Source of the DNA: Archegozetes longisetosus | Lineage: Eukaryota > Arthropoda > Arachnida > Sarcoptiformes > Trhypochthoniidae | Length of the DNA: 64,000 nt | NCBI GenBank assembly: GCA_018873245.2 | Contig: JAEMBT020000005.1 | Coordinates: 3,210,001-3,274,000, forward strand | Direction: 5' to 3' | Shown: in pieces, positions 41,101 to 53,524 of the stretch | Layout: each line of letters opens with the position of its first letter | Numbering within the stretch: position 1 is the first letter of the stretch | Position numbers and translations under genes: made by a program | The notes under the pieces: model-generated | Seen by the model: the letters and a program-made list of their open reading frames with translations, nothing else | Told to the model about the DNA's origin: nothing | Database searches by the model: none

Positions 41101-41564
41101 GATCGTATCTACAACTCTCTCAATGCTCACAATATAATTTTTTAAATAGCAAATTTGTTTTCACTTTCTACTTCACTGCTAAATTGTTTTCAATTTCAGC
41201 TATCATTTTGGTCATTCCCTTCCATATATTGGTTTCAAATAATTATAAGACTGACTTTCAATTTGACAAACTATATAAAAGCTGAGTTATGATAATTAGA
41301 AACTTGATTTATATTAAAATGTTGAAACTTACCGCATATTAATGTTATCAGATCAGTAACCGCAAGATTACATAAGTATAAGTTAGTCATAGTCTGCATG
41401 TATCGAAACCTAAAAATGACTAGAATTGTGACAACATTACCCACAACTCCCATAATCAAAATCAATATATAAACCCCTGTCAACGGTATTAACCAGGACA
41501 ATGGAAGAGCTCGTTGTGGGCCTAATATTGACTCAATATGTTGTAGCGATGCCGTCCGATTCAT
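35185..41564 (-). CDS. neuropeptide GPCR of the pyrokinin/CAPA/neuromedin-U receptor type
   Basis: Exons on the minus strand: 41564-41333, 40498-40379, 40311-39853, 36128-35994, 35534-35497, 35433-35185; all GT-AG, phases kept, 410 residues. It is a seven-helix class A receptor. N-glycosylation site at Asn2 (NRT). TM1 lies around residues 25-51 with 'GN'. TM2 contains 'NLAVTDL'. The extracellular loop 'MPLELYTLWYQYPF' precedes Cys99, which should pair with the Cys of 'AWCGLPF'. TM3 ends 'ERYMAIC' (DRY variant). TM6 contains 'FTFCWSPFHAQRLLF' and TM7 'LNSSLNPLIYS'. 'LELYxLW', 'NASVLT' and 'FHAQRLL' are typical of neuromedin-U, pyrokinin and CAPA receptors, which couple mostly to Gq; the exact ligand cannot be told. 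The C-tail is Ser/Asn-rich and ends 'NYLEQ'. The 3.7-kb third intron holds a large foldback repeat. Confidence 0.9.
35695..35845. repeat. imperfect 20-30-bp repeat, 5-6 copies, in a GPCR intron
   Basis: Recurring 'attctaaagactttattctt' and 'tatcctaaagattttatcc' blocks in the intron between exons 35994-36128 and 35497-35534. Confidence 0.65.
38975..39130. mobile_element. large foldback (hairpin) element, about 65-bp arms
   Basis: The left arm (about 38976-39040) and right arm (about 39066-39130) are inverted copies. They share 'actactctattg' at the outer edge and a long perfect core including 'actttaatagttaatttata'. About 25 bp separate the arms. It lies in the GPCR intron 36129-39852. No coding frame is present; a foldback MITE is the likely nature. 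Confidence 0.8.
40567..40646. repeat. (TA)n-rich microsatellite
   Basis: Alternating 'tatata' and 'tatatgca' runs in GPCR intron 1. Confidence 0.85.
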
Positions 41565-43002
41565 GATTCATGAAAAAACTTTTTCCTTATATCAATTTTA
41601 TCCAGTTTTCATTTGCTAAATCACAACTTTCCACATTCTGATAGATTGCCAACAATTTTCATTTTTAACTAATATATTCACAGCAGAAGCACTGCTATAA
41701 AAAGATTTTTCAGCCAAAAAATTTATTTAGGATTTTCAGTTAGCTCACATTCAACTTATTCATTGAGATTTGGCTTAAACTCAATACTAACTACGACTGT
41801 GATAGGAATCGATTTTTATGAATGTATACTACTTTGTACTCTATATTACACGAGTTTGTACAAACTCATCTGTTTGTTTGTCCTACAAATAATTGAGAAA
41901 TACACGACGAATTGAGAACAACTGTTTGTACTTTAGGCAACTCTCACAAAACAACTAAACACTACAATAAGTTAAAACACTTTTCAACTTTCAAACCTAT
42001 TTTCCTAACAATAACTTCATTATAAGAATAAGTAACTAACTTAAGCTTTATATATAACTGACTTAATCGGCAAAAAACAGATTCTGTGTCAGAACTATTT
42101 GGCGATTGTAAAGTTGGATCTACTCTTGCGCTGACACTACTATTGCAGACACTCTCAGTGAAGCAATTGAGAAATTATATATAAACTGAATGTATATAAG
42201 TTATATTTTTCTATTTAACGAATTGCCTTCATCTGTGTAGGTGTTTTATTATTCTCAAAACTCTAATGTCAATCAGACTGTACTCTTCTGTGAATAAAAC
42301 CATATTCTTTCCGCCTCTTTTTACGTATCAGTCTCATATCTTTACGCTAACTTTCAGACTCTATAATAAACTATACTTTACTAACATTCAACTCAATTTA
42401 AAACATCAACCTTTTTGTAATTTTTCGAGAATCCAATTTTAAACTTAGGTATACCTCTGTTTCCTTGCAAAGTATGACGTTTTCACCTCTTTATAAATTA
42501 TTCACCGGTTTTATGGAGTTTTCATTTGAAAAATTCACAACTATTATTATATGAGCTTTTCCTTAAATCCTTACAACTCAAAATCGGCATAAGTCAAAGG
42601 TCAACCCTTTTTCTAGTAATATGACCTAATATTAGGGTTTTCCGATTCACGTTTCTTTCTAAAAATTGTGGACTCAAATTTTAAATTACATTATAGTTAG
42701 TCTTGTTATTTAGTTATTTGCTCTAAGGTTCGGATATCAAATACATCTTAATGGATTCTTAAGTAACTTAATTTTCTCATCGGTTTAAAATTTTATTTTA
42801 AACCACAAAAGCTGTGGATCAACTCTAAAGTGGTTGAAAATCTCAGTTAAGAAAGTTGATGTACTTTTCAAAATGATTTTATTAATAGTTAATCACATAA
42901 TTATACATACAACTTTTAAATAATTTTAGCAAATCTATCAAAAATATAATTATCTCTGTAGGATTAAATAAACTCAATTCATGCGAATCCATAAGTAGTT
43001 AA
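41565..43002. other. intergenic flank between the GPCR start and the coiled-coil gene end
   Basis: No exon is supported. It probably contains the promoter and 5' UTR of the GPCR. No clear poly(A) cluster or repeat was identified. Confidence 0.45.
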
Positions 43003-44163
43003 TCAAAAGTTTTCATGATTAGACTTAAGGTCAATTTTTTGACTCAATGGAGTTATAGTTTGATGAATAGCATGATCGAAATTGATTTGCCTCTGAAAGT
43101 AGTTGCGAAGCTGTTTAGCTTTGAGTCGATTTAATTTTTCATTTTGCGAAGTCAAGGCTTGTAAGACATGGTTCAAGTCTTTACGAACATAATAAATAGC
43201 ATTACAAAACGCGTTAATGCACTCACTATTATTATCGATTGAATTGCTTGATAGTAAATTCAAATAACTTCTCGAACAATCATTTTCTCTATCACTAACT
43301 TTATTAATATTTTTCAATTTCAAATCATCTTCCCTATCACTGACTTTATTAATATTTTTCAATTTGCTATTCTCCTTCTCTCTTAATTCTGATAAATATG
43401 AACCATTATAGTCATCATAACCACATAAATTGCTTTCTGAAGTAATTGAACTTCTCTTTTGAGTCTGATTCATATGTCCTAGAGTATCATTAGTTGCTAT
43501 TAGTTTTTTATCTAATCTATCATTAGATTCATTTAGCGATCCATTTATTGGAAGGACACTATTGTGTAGAGCAGTATTATTACTATTATTAAGATGTCTA
43601 CCAATAGTATCATAATCGATATTAAGGGCATTACTCTCAATATTGTCATTAATAGCATTGGTATTACTATTTGTATTACTATTTGTATTGCTATTTGAAT
43701 CACTATTACTACTATTTTTGTTGACTTGATCGCACATCTCCAAACCATAACTTTGCTGTCCATTCAAAACTTGTCCGTTTGCGACATCACGTCTTAGATC
43801 TTGTATTAAACGAATAGTTATCTGCTGCCAACTTTCGTCTCCATTATCCTCAAAATCATTGCCAATTGTATCGTATTCAATTGTTTTGTTCTCATCTTTG
43901 AGTTGATTAACTGAGCCAATCATAAGATTATTATTAAGACTTGAAATACAATTATTGGTATTACTCGAATGAATGATCATATGATTGGAATTATCTCTAT
44001 ATGTTTGAAGCCATTCGTTTTGTTGTCTTAATCTGAGAACTTCTTTGATGAGTTCATTCCTGCATTGCTCCAAATAATTGCATTTGTGTTCGCATCTCTT
44101 AAGCCTCTCAATCAAATCACACAGAGCTATACGTAACGCAAATTCACTACCACTCGAATTCAT
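43003..44163 (-). CDS. unrecognised Asn/Ser-rich coiled-coil protein, single exon
   Basis: An uninterrupted 386-codon frame from ATG at 44163. I do not recognise the family. Residues about 10-58 look like an amphipathic helix or coiled coil ('LIERLKRCEHKCNYLEQ', 'EVLRLRQQNEWLQTY'). The middle is low-complexity Asn/Ser/Thr/Asp, with NSNT runs near residue 160 and two copies of 'LKNINKVSDRE' encoded by a direct 45-bp DNA duplication near 43285-43370. Residues about 310-370 form a second helical block ('YVRKDLNHVLQALTSQNEKL', then 'KAKQLRNYFQRQINFDHAI'). The conserved-looking ends and unstructured middle suggest a cytoplasmic scaffold or adaptor; no catalytic motif, signal peptide or membrane segment is seen. 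It starts head-to-head with pinin, 915 bp away, across a MITE. Confidence 0.75.
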   Translation of the reverse strand: MNSSGSEFALRIALCDLIERLKRCEHKCNYLEQCRNELIKEVLRLRQQNEWLQTYRDNSNHMIIHSSNTNNCISSLNNNLMIGSVNQLKDENKTIEYDTIGNDFEDNGDESWQQITIRLIQDLRRDVANGQVLNGQQSYGLEMCDQVNKNSSNSDSNSNTNSNTNSNTNAINDNIESNALNIDYDTIGRHLNNSNNTALHNSVLPINGSLNESNDRLDKKLIATNDTLGHMNQTQKRSSITSESNLCGYDDYNGSYLSELREKENSKLKNINKVSDREDDLKLKNINKVSDRENDCSRSYLNLLSSNSIDNNSECINAFCNAIYYVRKDLNHVLQALTSQNEKLNRLKAKQLRNYFQRQINFDHAIHQTITPLSQKIDLKSNHENF

Positions 44164-44632
44164 TATTTCTCAATTTTACTTTTTATATAAAACTAAATTC
44201 AATTTACTTTTATTATTTGTTTTTCGTTTGAGCCAAATTTTTGCTGTTTATCAAATAAGATTAACGAAAAGTGTGATTATTAGTGATTGAGTCCAACTAT
44301 CAAATGATTCGATGCATAGCTTGAGTTAATATAACATTTGACACATTTTTATATTAACAACAAATGTTTTAATGTTGCTGCTAATATCACTTATGTATTT
44401 TATACTTATTAATAATATTCACAACTTCAATAATTAACTTATTTTTTAAATATTTATTCAAATTTTAATTTAACTCATTTTGTTAACTAAACCTAATAAG
44501 ACGTCAATTAATAGAATCATTTTGTAAACACTGATGACTGACCTAAACATTGAAAGCAATGCCCTCTCATTGATCTGAATGCAAAAATTTGAAGGCATAT
44601 GTCATTTATGTTCAACTAATTCTATTCGGTAA

Positions 44633-44895
44633 ATATACGTTCTCTGTTTCTCCGTTTGAGAATTGTATCCCCAATAGCGGCATATTCCTATATGTACACT
44701 GTGCTAACCTAAACAACTTACCTAACCAAAAATTTTATTTAAGCCTAAATCTTAACCCAAAGTAATGGTATTGCTGTTGATAGGGTTAGGCTAGTTTAGG
44801 ATAAGTTAGGAGTTTGATGCGTAGTAGTGGTGGGCGTAATATAACACTAAGTCTATTCTCCAGCTAAACGTTTAGGAGAAACGGAGAACGTATAT
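44633..44895. mobile_element. MITE-like inverted-repeat element, 263 bp, in a divergent gene spacer
   Basis: The ends are inverted: left 'atatacgttctctgtttctcc', right, reversed, 'atatacgttctccgtttctc'. Further inside, 'cctaacctaaac'-type and 'gtttaggataagttagg'-type blocks are also inverted. It lies between the starts of the coiled-coil gene and pinin, ending 184 bp before the pinin ATG. No frame of note. Confidence 0.75.
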
Positions 44896-45078
44896 CTGCC
44901 TCACGTTTTGTATCAATTTCATTATTATTCTATTCCAATATCAATATTAATACAAATAATAAAAAATAAGTCATTTTTACCCCAATTAAAATATAGTTAA
45001 TTGACTGAACAATACTTGACTTGAATACATAAAAATAATTTAAACAACTTTTGAGTAATCAACAGAAAACATATAATA

Positions 45079-46603
45079 ATGACAACAAAAGTGTTGAATG
45101 TATTCGCAAATCTCGAGACAGAGTTCTTGGAGGCGAAAAAGAGTCTGAAAGATGTTGACGAAAATATTAAGAAAATTACGGGAAGAGAACCCACGTATTA
45201 ATCATTTAATCATTTTATTGTTATATTTATTTCTATAGTTATATTTACCTATCATTTCATTGATTTATAGTAACACTAAAGGAACTAAACCTCAACAAAA
45301 CGCCCGAAATAGAATTACAGCTCCTTTTGGTAACACATTTTCCTCTGCGATCTCACAAATTGAAGAACAGTCAGATGAACCACAAAGAAAAAAACGATTC
45401 TTTGGCAGTGCTTTCAGCCGGTATTTTATCGATTGATTCTCTAACTCATTAGTGAATCAATTAATTAGTTTTTACGTTTGAATAACAAAGCTTTTTCTCA
45501 TAGTTTACGTGTCGGCGAACGAAGAGATGTGTCCGATAACGAACCATCTGCTCGAAAACCAACTCTCCAGTCATCAGTTATCGCCACTCCTCGTGAAGTA
45601 AAGCCTCGGACGCAGGCTTTGGAAGAACAGAAAAATGATAAAAAGAGTTTAGCCAGAAATAAACGAATGTTTGGTATGATTTTGGGGACATTGCAAAAGT
45701 TTCAAACCGAAGAATCGTCGAGAAAAGACACGGTTTGACACCTTTCCTGTTTTAATTATTTGAAAGATGTTTATTTTTTAATTAACCAAATTACGTAATG
45801 ATAGCAAACGCAAAAGAGAGCTGAAATTGAGAAGAAATTAGATGCTGCTGCAGAAGAAGAAAGAACTGCTCTCAGAAAAGAGAGAGAAGAATTGTTTTTA
45901 ATTAGGCGTGAAAAACAGGCGCAGATTAGAAGAATTGAGCATAAAATGCAAAGAGTAGAAATCGTATGATTGATTGATTATTAAAATGATTAATTTAGAA
46001 TTTTGTTCAAACCTTGTTTTACTAATAATCTGATTGAATAGCATCAAGAGTGGGAGAAGTCTCACCAACATCTCGGAAATTTCATACAAACTAAAACTAA
46101 ACCTCACATATTTTGGTTACCCGCAAAACATACACCAGAATCCGAAAAAAGATTGCAAGAGACCAAAGATAAATATAGACGTATGCCTCTATTAGACTTC
46201 ACGCTCATAACTGATTCATTTAATTATTAATGTTTTTATATTAGTAATTGTTGCTGAAAAAAGAGCTAAAGTACAAAAAGAGTTGTCGGAAATTGATGAA
46301 CTTTATAAGAAGGAAGAAGCCAATGATGCAATGGACGAAGAAATAGAATACGAAATGATGGATACAAAGGAAAATTCAGATAAAACAAAAACCGTCAATG
46401 AGGAAAATAAGAACTTAGAAGTAGAATCCAATAGTAATAGAGTTACTATAAAAGACAATGGAAACGATCTGAATTCAATGCATGCAAATACGACCGAAGA
46501 TAGTTCGAATGGTGTATATTTTGAGAATGCCGAACATGAAAGTACTGAAGTGCATGAAGAAGCGTTAGGCGATAAAGAGTTTGAGCCAATTTATGACGAA
46601 TGA
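45079..46603 (+). CDS. PNN: pinin, splicing- and exon-junction-associated nuclear protein
   Basis: Exons: 45079-45194, 45271-45420, 45504-45732, 45805-45963, 46042-46180, 46245-46603; all GT-AG and phase-consistent, 383 residues. Pinin binds splicing factors and exon-junction proteins in nuclear speckles. The N-terminal pinin block is visible as 'EAKKSLKDVDENIKKITGRE'. Next come 'KPTLQSSVIAT' and 'NKRMFGMILGTLQKFQ', as in animal pinin. A charged coiled coil follows ('RAEIEKKLDAAAEEERTAL', 'REELFLIRREKQAQIRRIE'), then 'FIQTKTKPHIFWLPAKHTPE', which matches the core pinin/SDK/memA domain. The tail is short and acidic, without the long Ser/Arg-rich end of vertebrate pinin (about 717 residues). 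Introns are 75-83 bp. It ends 125 bp from the ACTMAP stop on the other strand. Confidence 0.95.
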
Positions 46604-46728
46604 ATGTATCATATAATCAACAATTTTATTACTATTAATAGACCTTTAATTATCAAATCAGGTAAAACAGGCATCTCTTGAAATACTGAGCCAGTAACTA
46701 GTATTTGATAACTTAATTCTAATCTTAA

Positions 46729-48150
46729 TCACAATGAATCATTTGATAGAAAATTTTGACTGTTTATAAACAAACTTTGATTATTTAAGCCGATAATTAT
46801 GCCCCCGTTTGGAGGCAATACGATTTCCGACTGATTTAGTTTACGACTAGTTTCTACTAAATTATCATTGCTTTTGCATAATTTATCAAAATTCCAAACA
46901 TGCAAATGTTTACTTTTACCTTGTTTTGCATAAATGAAAACTTGTTTATAGCTCTTATTATTAATTATGTTCAAAAGAAACTTTGGTAATGACTGTTTCG
47001 GTGTTAAATGAAAGAGTTTTCGGTTATTTTGATCTGCATTACAGGCCAAGTCGTCATTTGATAAATCATTTTGATTGATAGCAATACAAAATCCAAGTAT
47101 TATAGCCCAATGCGCTCTTTGTCCAGACTTGAGTGCTGGCTCGTGGTTTGCATCTGAATCATAAGGTACTAATACTGGTAAGCCATTGGCCAAATGCACC
47201 ACTAACTCATACAATTGATCCTTTAGGTTGAATTTGATTTCTGTTTGAACCGATAACGCTCTCTTAGCTAGTTTTGCCATATTCTCAACTGCAATCATTT
47301 TTTAAAATGTAAGTTATCTTCAGTTTTCAATTCTAAATTTATACTAATTTTTTATATCTATTTTCTTTATTTCAGTTAAAACATACATCAGATTACTCTT
47401 AATTTTTAGATCGTGAGTATTTAAGTATCAAAGATAGGCTTTTATTTTACTGGTAAGTATTTTAGGAGTCAGTTAGTTAGGAAGTTTCTTAAATATTGTA
47501 TACAAATAGCACTTTGATTGCATCTAATTATTTTTATTAAAGAGAAAGCTCTTAAACTAGTGGATGTTAATCAGTGGTGACTATAGATTTCAACTTCTAA
47601 AGCATTATTTGGCAATTTTGTAGAGTATTATTTGAAATTTTTAGATCATTAACATACAATGTAGATTATGATTACCTGAAAACATTTCCCCATTATTCGT
47701 AAAACCCGAATCTTTAGCAATTTCATACAATTCCTTTTGATCAATTGGTAATTTAGTGTCTGATACTAATGATTGACACATCGCTAGCGCTACTAAACCG
47801 CATCTGAAATATTTTCAAATTATTAAAAGCAATTTCGGAAAGCTCTGAAAATTGATAGCATTAATAGTTTTGACATACTTTGGACCACTTTGAATGATCG
47901 ACTCAACGTTATTGTAAAGCGATATAACTACAAAATCTTCTAAATTTTCTGTTAAGTGGTTCCAATATAATGAACAAGTCTTTGACGATATTTCAATGGG
48001 ATCATTCGAAGAATCAGGTATTTGTTTAGTTTTATTGTTATCAGAAGTTGTTTGAATGGCCGACAATTGTTGAAAGTTTGTCTTAACCAGTAATGGAGGA
48101 GGCATTGGGGGAGGAGCTGGAGGTATTGAAGACGTCGAAGATAGTGACAT
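46729..48150 (-). CDS. ACTMAP: actin maturation protease (ACTMAP / C19orf54 family)
   Basis: Exons on the minus strand: 48150-47879, 47803-47676, 47288-46729; all GT-AG and phase-consistent, 319 residues. ACTMAP is a cysteine protease that removes N-terminal residues from new actin after acetylation. The N-terminus is proline-rich ('PPAPPPMPPPLL'), as in the vertebrate protein, where this type of region binds profilin. The catalytic region reads 'GPKCGLVALAM', with the likely nucleophile at about Cys92, then 'NNGEMFSVENMAKLA', 'VPYDSDANHEP' and 'AHWAII' with the likely catalytic His at about 193, then 'AKQGKSKHLHVWNFD'. These blocks occur in the same order in the human protein. Lys stands directly before the Cys where the human protein has Gln. 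It starts head-to-head with PNO1, 504 bp apart, so a shared promoter is likely. Confidence 0.93.
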
Positions 48151-48654
48151 TGTTTAACTAACTTGACGCTTGCGTTCGACCTGTATTACTGCTAACTAGT
48201 AGAAATTTGAATTATTAAATAAAATACAAACAGCTTTTACATCGAGTTATCGGTAGCATTCTTAAAACAATCGATTTTTGCTCAAAATAAATCTTTTCAA
48301 AGTTGGTCTCAAATCTTTTGTTGATTCTTGGGTAAGTGTATCCCGAAACTGAACATTTTCAGGATGTCATTAAATTTAAATATGAGTTCGTTTTCATATT
48401 ACTCAAAGTTAAACATTGCAGTCATAAAAATTGATTAAACTGTAGATTGACAGAAAAATGATGAGAAAATTAAGAAATAACTGACAACAGATGGCATTGT
48501 ACTCTGTATACAAAGCTAGTCACTAATGTCTGGACAACACGTGCACTCGATCATCTTGTTTGATTGAATATTGAGCCATTAAATATCACCTCATTTAGTG
48601 ATCAATCAATTAATATTTTCATAATAATATAGAATATATTCAAAAAATACCAAA

Positions 48655-49696
<1,042 letters not shown>

Positions 49697-50210
49697 TTAA
49701 CTCTATTATTGTTTATATCACTTTCATTGTATTAATTGATTGATTATTAAACTTATTTTAAAACATTGATTAAAAAATAGATGAAAACAAAATCTATTTA
49801 CAGATTATTTCTTTTAGTAATAACAAAATTTTATGAAAATGAATAAATAATTTATTTTATATTAACTTATTTCAACTTGTAAATCAATAACAGAATCGTT
49901 TAATTTACGTTTAACTTTATTGCATGTAACGACTCACGCATTTCTATTTTTTTTTCGTTTTTGTGACTTCATAACTCTCAAATTTCGAATAATTGTGTTT
50001 TATATGCTCTAAAATTGATTAATACTGCGTAAATGATCGGATAAGTCAAGTCTTAGGATTGAGTTTAATTTTCAGGTCATTCAACATATGTGTTACTGAT
50101 GAAGAAGATATTAAATTGATATCAGTTGAAGTAATCTCTAATAAAAAAAAGTTGAGGATGAGGTAGATTAGAAACATATGCGCATTAGAAGCAGTAATTT
50201 GTATCGTCGT

Positions 50211-50282
50211 GGCCCGGTGGCGCAACGGTAGCGCGTTTGACTCCAGATCAAAAGGTTGCGTGTTCAAGTCACGTTCGGGTCA
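50211..50282 (+). tRNA. tRNA-Trp (CCA anticodon)
   Basis: A 72-nt intronless cloverleaf. The acceptor arm 'ggcccgg' pairs with 'tcgggtc' and the discriminator is A at 50282. The D arm is 'gcgc...gcgc'; the anticodon stem 'tttga/tcaaa' holds the loop 'ctccaga' with CCA at 50243-50245; the T arm is 'gcgtg ttcaagt cacgt'. It closely resembles eukaryotic tRNA-Trp. A T6 run at 50287-50292 is a good RNA polymerase III terminator. Confidence 0.96.
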
Positions 50283-52605
50283 CTTCTTTTTTCGAACCCT
50301 TTTCCCAAACTTTTTTCGATCCTCTTTCAACTTACAGCTGTTTTGCCTTAATTTTGCGCCTAAATATTGTTTGATTTTGAAAAGAATAAAGAATATTTAT
50401 ATTTTCACCTAATATTAAATATAGATCAACAAATAAGGTTGTGATGGGGCAGAGACTGAGACTGAGACTGAATTTACGAGATTAGTTACAATATGCATAA
50501 ACTATTAAGAACTAAAAATTAGCAAAACTATGAGAAGCTGCGAAATGGAAGCTCAGTTTTTGTCTTACGTAATAGTTGGATAATGATTAATTTATAGAAT
50601 CTAGAGTTGATTTATACCTATTGTGTCCCTCACCTAAAATAACCATATCTTCGCCAATGCGAATATAGCAAATTCAATATATGGAAAATATATCTGTCAT
50701 TATTAGGCTCAAGAGTTTGTGCACATTATTTTTGCGCTTAAAACACTTTTCTGCGCTTAAATAAAAGTTAATTACTGTTAGATATATGGATGGATAAAAT
50801 ATTAAACTAACAAAAGATTATATAGAATTATAAAATGAATAGTTAAAAATTATTTTATAATTATAACCAAATTGAAAAACAATATAAGATAGAATTAAAA
50901 GCAAAGAGATGTACAAAAAGTGAGGTTCCTAAGCATGACGTTCCTGTGCACGTCGTCCATTGCCCCGAGGCGATTGAGAAAACTTGTTTTTATAGCATTT
51001 CCCCATTCCCTCCTCACTGCTGTTTGTTGTATACCTCTTAGCTCGCATTTGGACCTCAAACTTTATATTTCATATAGCCTTCAGCAATCAGTGCCAATAT
51101 GCCTATTTCGACATCGCTTTCTGACCAGTAGTTCTCTTTAGTCTAACTTTTTCAGCGATATTACGATTGCTATCATTTTTACGATTACTTACTTCTCATT
51201 TAATCTAATATTAATTAAAGGTAAGTCTTATTATTAACTAAATCTCTGTTTATTTGACTCACTTTTCAAATGATTATTTAGTGTATGATTTGATTTACTT
51301 AAATATATTTTAGTTATATTAGAACTAATAAAACATCTAAACAACTTCTTAAGTTAAACTAACTTTACTCTCAGTCAGTTTACATCAAATTTGAGTGTTA
51401 TGTCTGATGAAATGTCAGGCATCCCATCTATTTACTATATTATCGCATCGTTTCAGCATCTTATCAAATGTTTTTAGTCTAATTTCTTGTTTGTCAAACA
51501 CTGAATCTCATTTAATCGTGCTTTCAGTTGATTGTAAACTTATTTTCAATTCATTACAAACTTAGAGAGTATGAATAATTAATGTTCAATATGTCCTTTA
51601 CTTATAAATTGGATTTATCAAAGCTTAAGCATATTTTAGAATCTCTATTAAGATATTTTTATGATTTTCCTTCATGTTAAGATAAATATTGAGATTAAGA
51701 CAAGCTGTATATAAATTAATAATCAATTGAAATAGTGATTATCTGCATTTTTACTAATTTTCAGTATGTTTTACAACGGCCTTAAGTCTTGTAATATATC
51801 CTTCAAATGCTATATCTGCTCAATATTTTCATTTAATCCAGTTTACATGTGAAGAACACGCTCACCGGCACAACCTATGACTCAAAGATCAACTTATTGA
51901 TTAGAGATTTCTCATTTTCTATCATTTTTTCATCAATTAATTCGATTAACTCAACTGATTGCTGAACTAAGTACAAGCGTTCCCTTCAATGCAGTCACGT
52001 GTGAAACGTCTAAAATTAGTTAATTTAAGAAAAGGTTCACATGATTTGACGTTTGCCAAAAACGTTGTTTCGCCGATCAGATGAGCACCAGATCTTTATT
52101 TTTTAATGAGTTTTATTGAAATATAGAAACAAGTGGTTGAGATGTTCTGTAAAGTTAAAAATAGCCATATTTTATGACACATGCAGAGTATATGTCAACG
52201 GTTTCGTTAAATTCTTGCACAACTTTTGTTCAAAAATCTATTTCTAACTTCTCAAATATTCATAACTTTTTCTTCAAATTTCAGGAACTTTGAAGTTTCG
52301 GACTTACCTAAAGTGAACAGAAAGTAAACATTTGGACAACTAAAATGTGAAATTTGAAGTTTGTGTGTTGTGAAAATAGATTTTTAAATTGAATGATCAA
52401 ACAAGACTAGGATTGTTGGATGAGCGAAGGGCAAAAATTTCGCAAAAATTCATCTTTAATTAAGTAAATCAACTCAAATCACACTAAGCCAAATGCATCA
52501 AATCGAAAGGCAAGTTAAAGTTGAAATTAGGCGAATATAGCCCAAAAACTAGAATTTAATAAAAGTTGATTAAGTTGTTGCGCGCTTTAATTTGTGTGCT
52601 TTACA

Positions 52606-52690
52606 GGCTTTTCAGGCTTTATAGCCTTTACACTCTTTATAGCCTTTATAGCCTTTACTGCCTTTACAGACTTTATAGCCCTTACAAACA
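52606..52690. repeat. 9-bp tandem repeat (tttatagcc), about 9 copies
   Basis: Units vary among 'tttatagcc', 'tttacagac' and 'tttactgcc'. Confidence 0.75.
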
Positions 52691-52938
52691 CTCCAACACT
52701 CTCTCATCACAACTACAAATTTGCATTCATTTCAATCAGCCATGAATTAGTTGTAATCTAGATATGAAAAGTGTATATATTTTGTAAGAAATGTGTTTTA
52801 AGTCTAGTGTAGGTATTATGAAGTCAATGCTAATGTCAATGAACTGAACCTCTAGTTGGAGAAACGAATGAACGCCATTCGGCCAACAGAGCAGTCCTTA
52901 CGAGTTCGCATCACTTTATTTTCTTTTTCTTCTCTTTT

Positions 52939-52942
<4 letters not shown>

Positions 52943-52992
<50 letters not shown>
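52943..52992. repeat. (CT)n microsatellite
   Basis: About 25 CT units on the + strand, intergenic. The Ser/Leu open frame over it is an artefact. Confidence 0.95.
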
Positions 52993-52996
<4 letters not shown>

Positions 52997-53524
52997 ACTC
53001 TCATTCTCTCTATCAATCCCTCCTTCCGTCCAAACCATTGACTCTACAGCCAGAGAGACACTTCATATAACATCTGCATATATGACCCTAACTTATGGCC
53101 AGATATAAGCCTATTGACCAAAGCTTATATGTTTCAAACATTTAGTTGTTTTCTAAAGAAGGTTTTGTTCAGTAGTGAGCCTCTCTGGCTGTGAGGTGAT
53201 TGAATATATAGCTAATTGAATTGATAATTGATACTTTTATCTAAAATAATTAACTGATTGGTACCATTAATCTAATAACATGCTAACTTATCCCAACTAA
53301 GTGTCGCACGTTTTCATCAACTACTTTGCCCTTAAGAAAGTAAATAAGCAAAATGAAATGCAAATCAAAATCAGTATGAATTGCGATCAAATAATCATAA
53401 TTTGTTTTTGGAATCTTTCAAAGTAGATTAACTGAGTTTGTGCGTTACAGTAGTAGATGTCAAGTAGATTTAAGGTATATCAGGGTGTATGCAACTGTAT
53501 AGTTTGAGTTTGAGTTTAGGTATA

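Noticed and set aside
44633..44895. TTAGG-like motifs as interstitial telomere repeats
   Set aside because: The few 'ttagg' motifs are scattered and belong to inverted blocks of a MITE, not to a tandem array.
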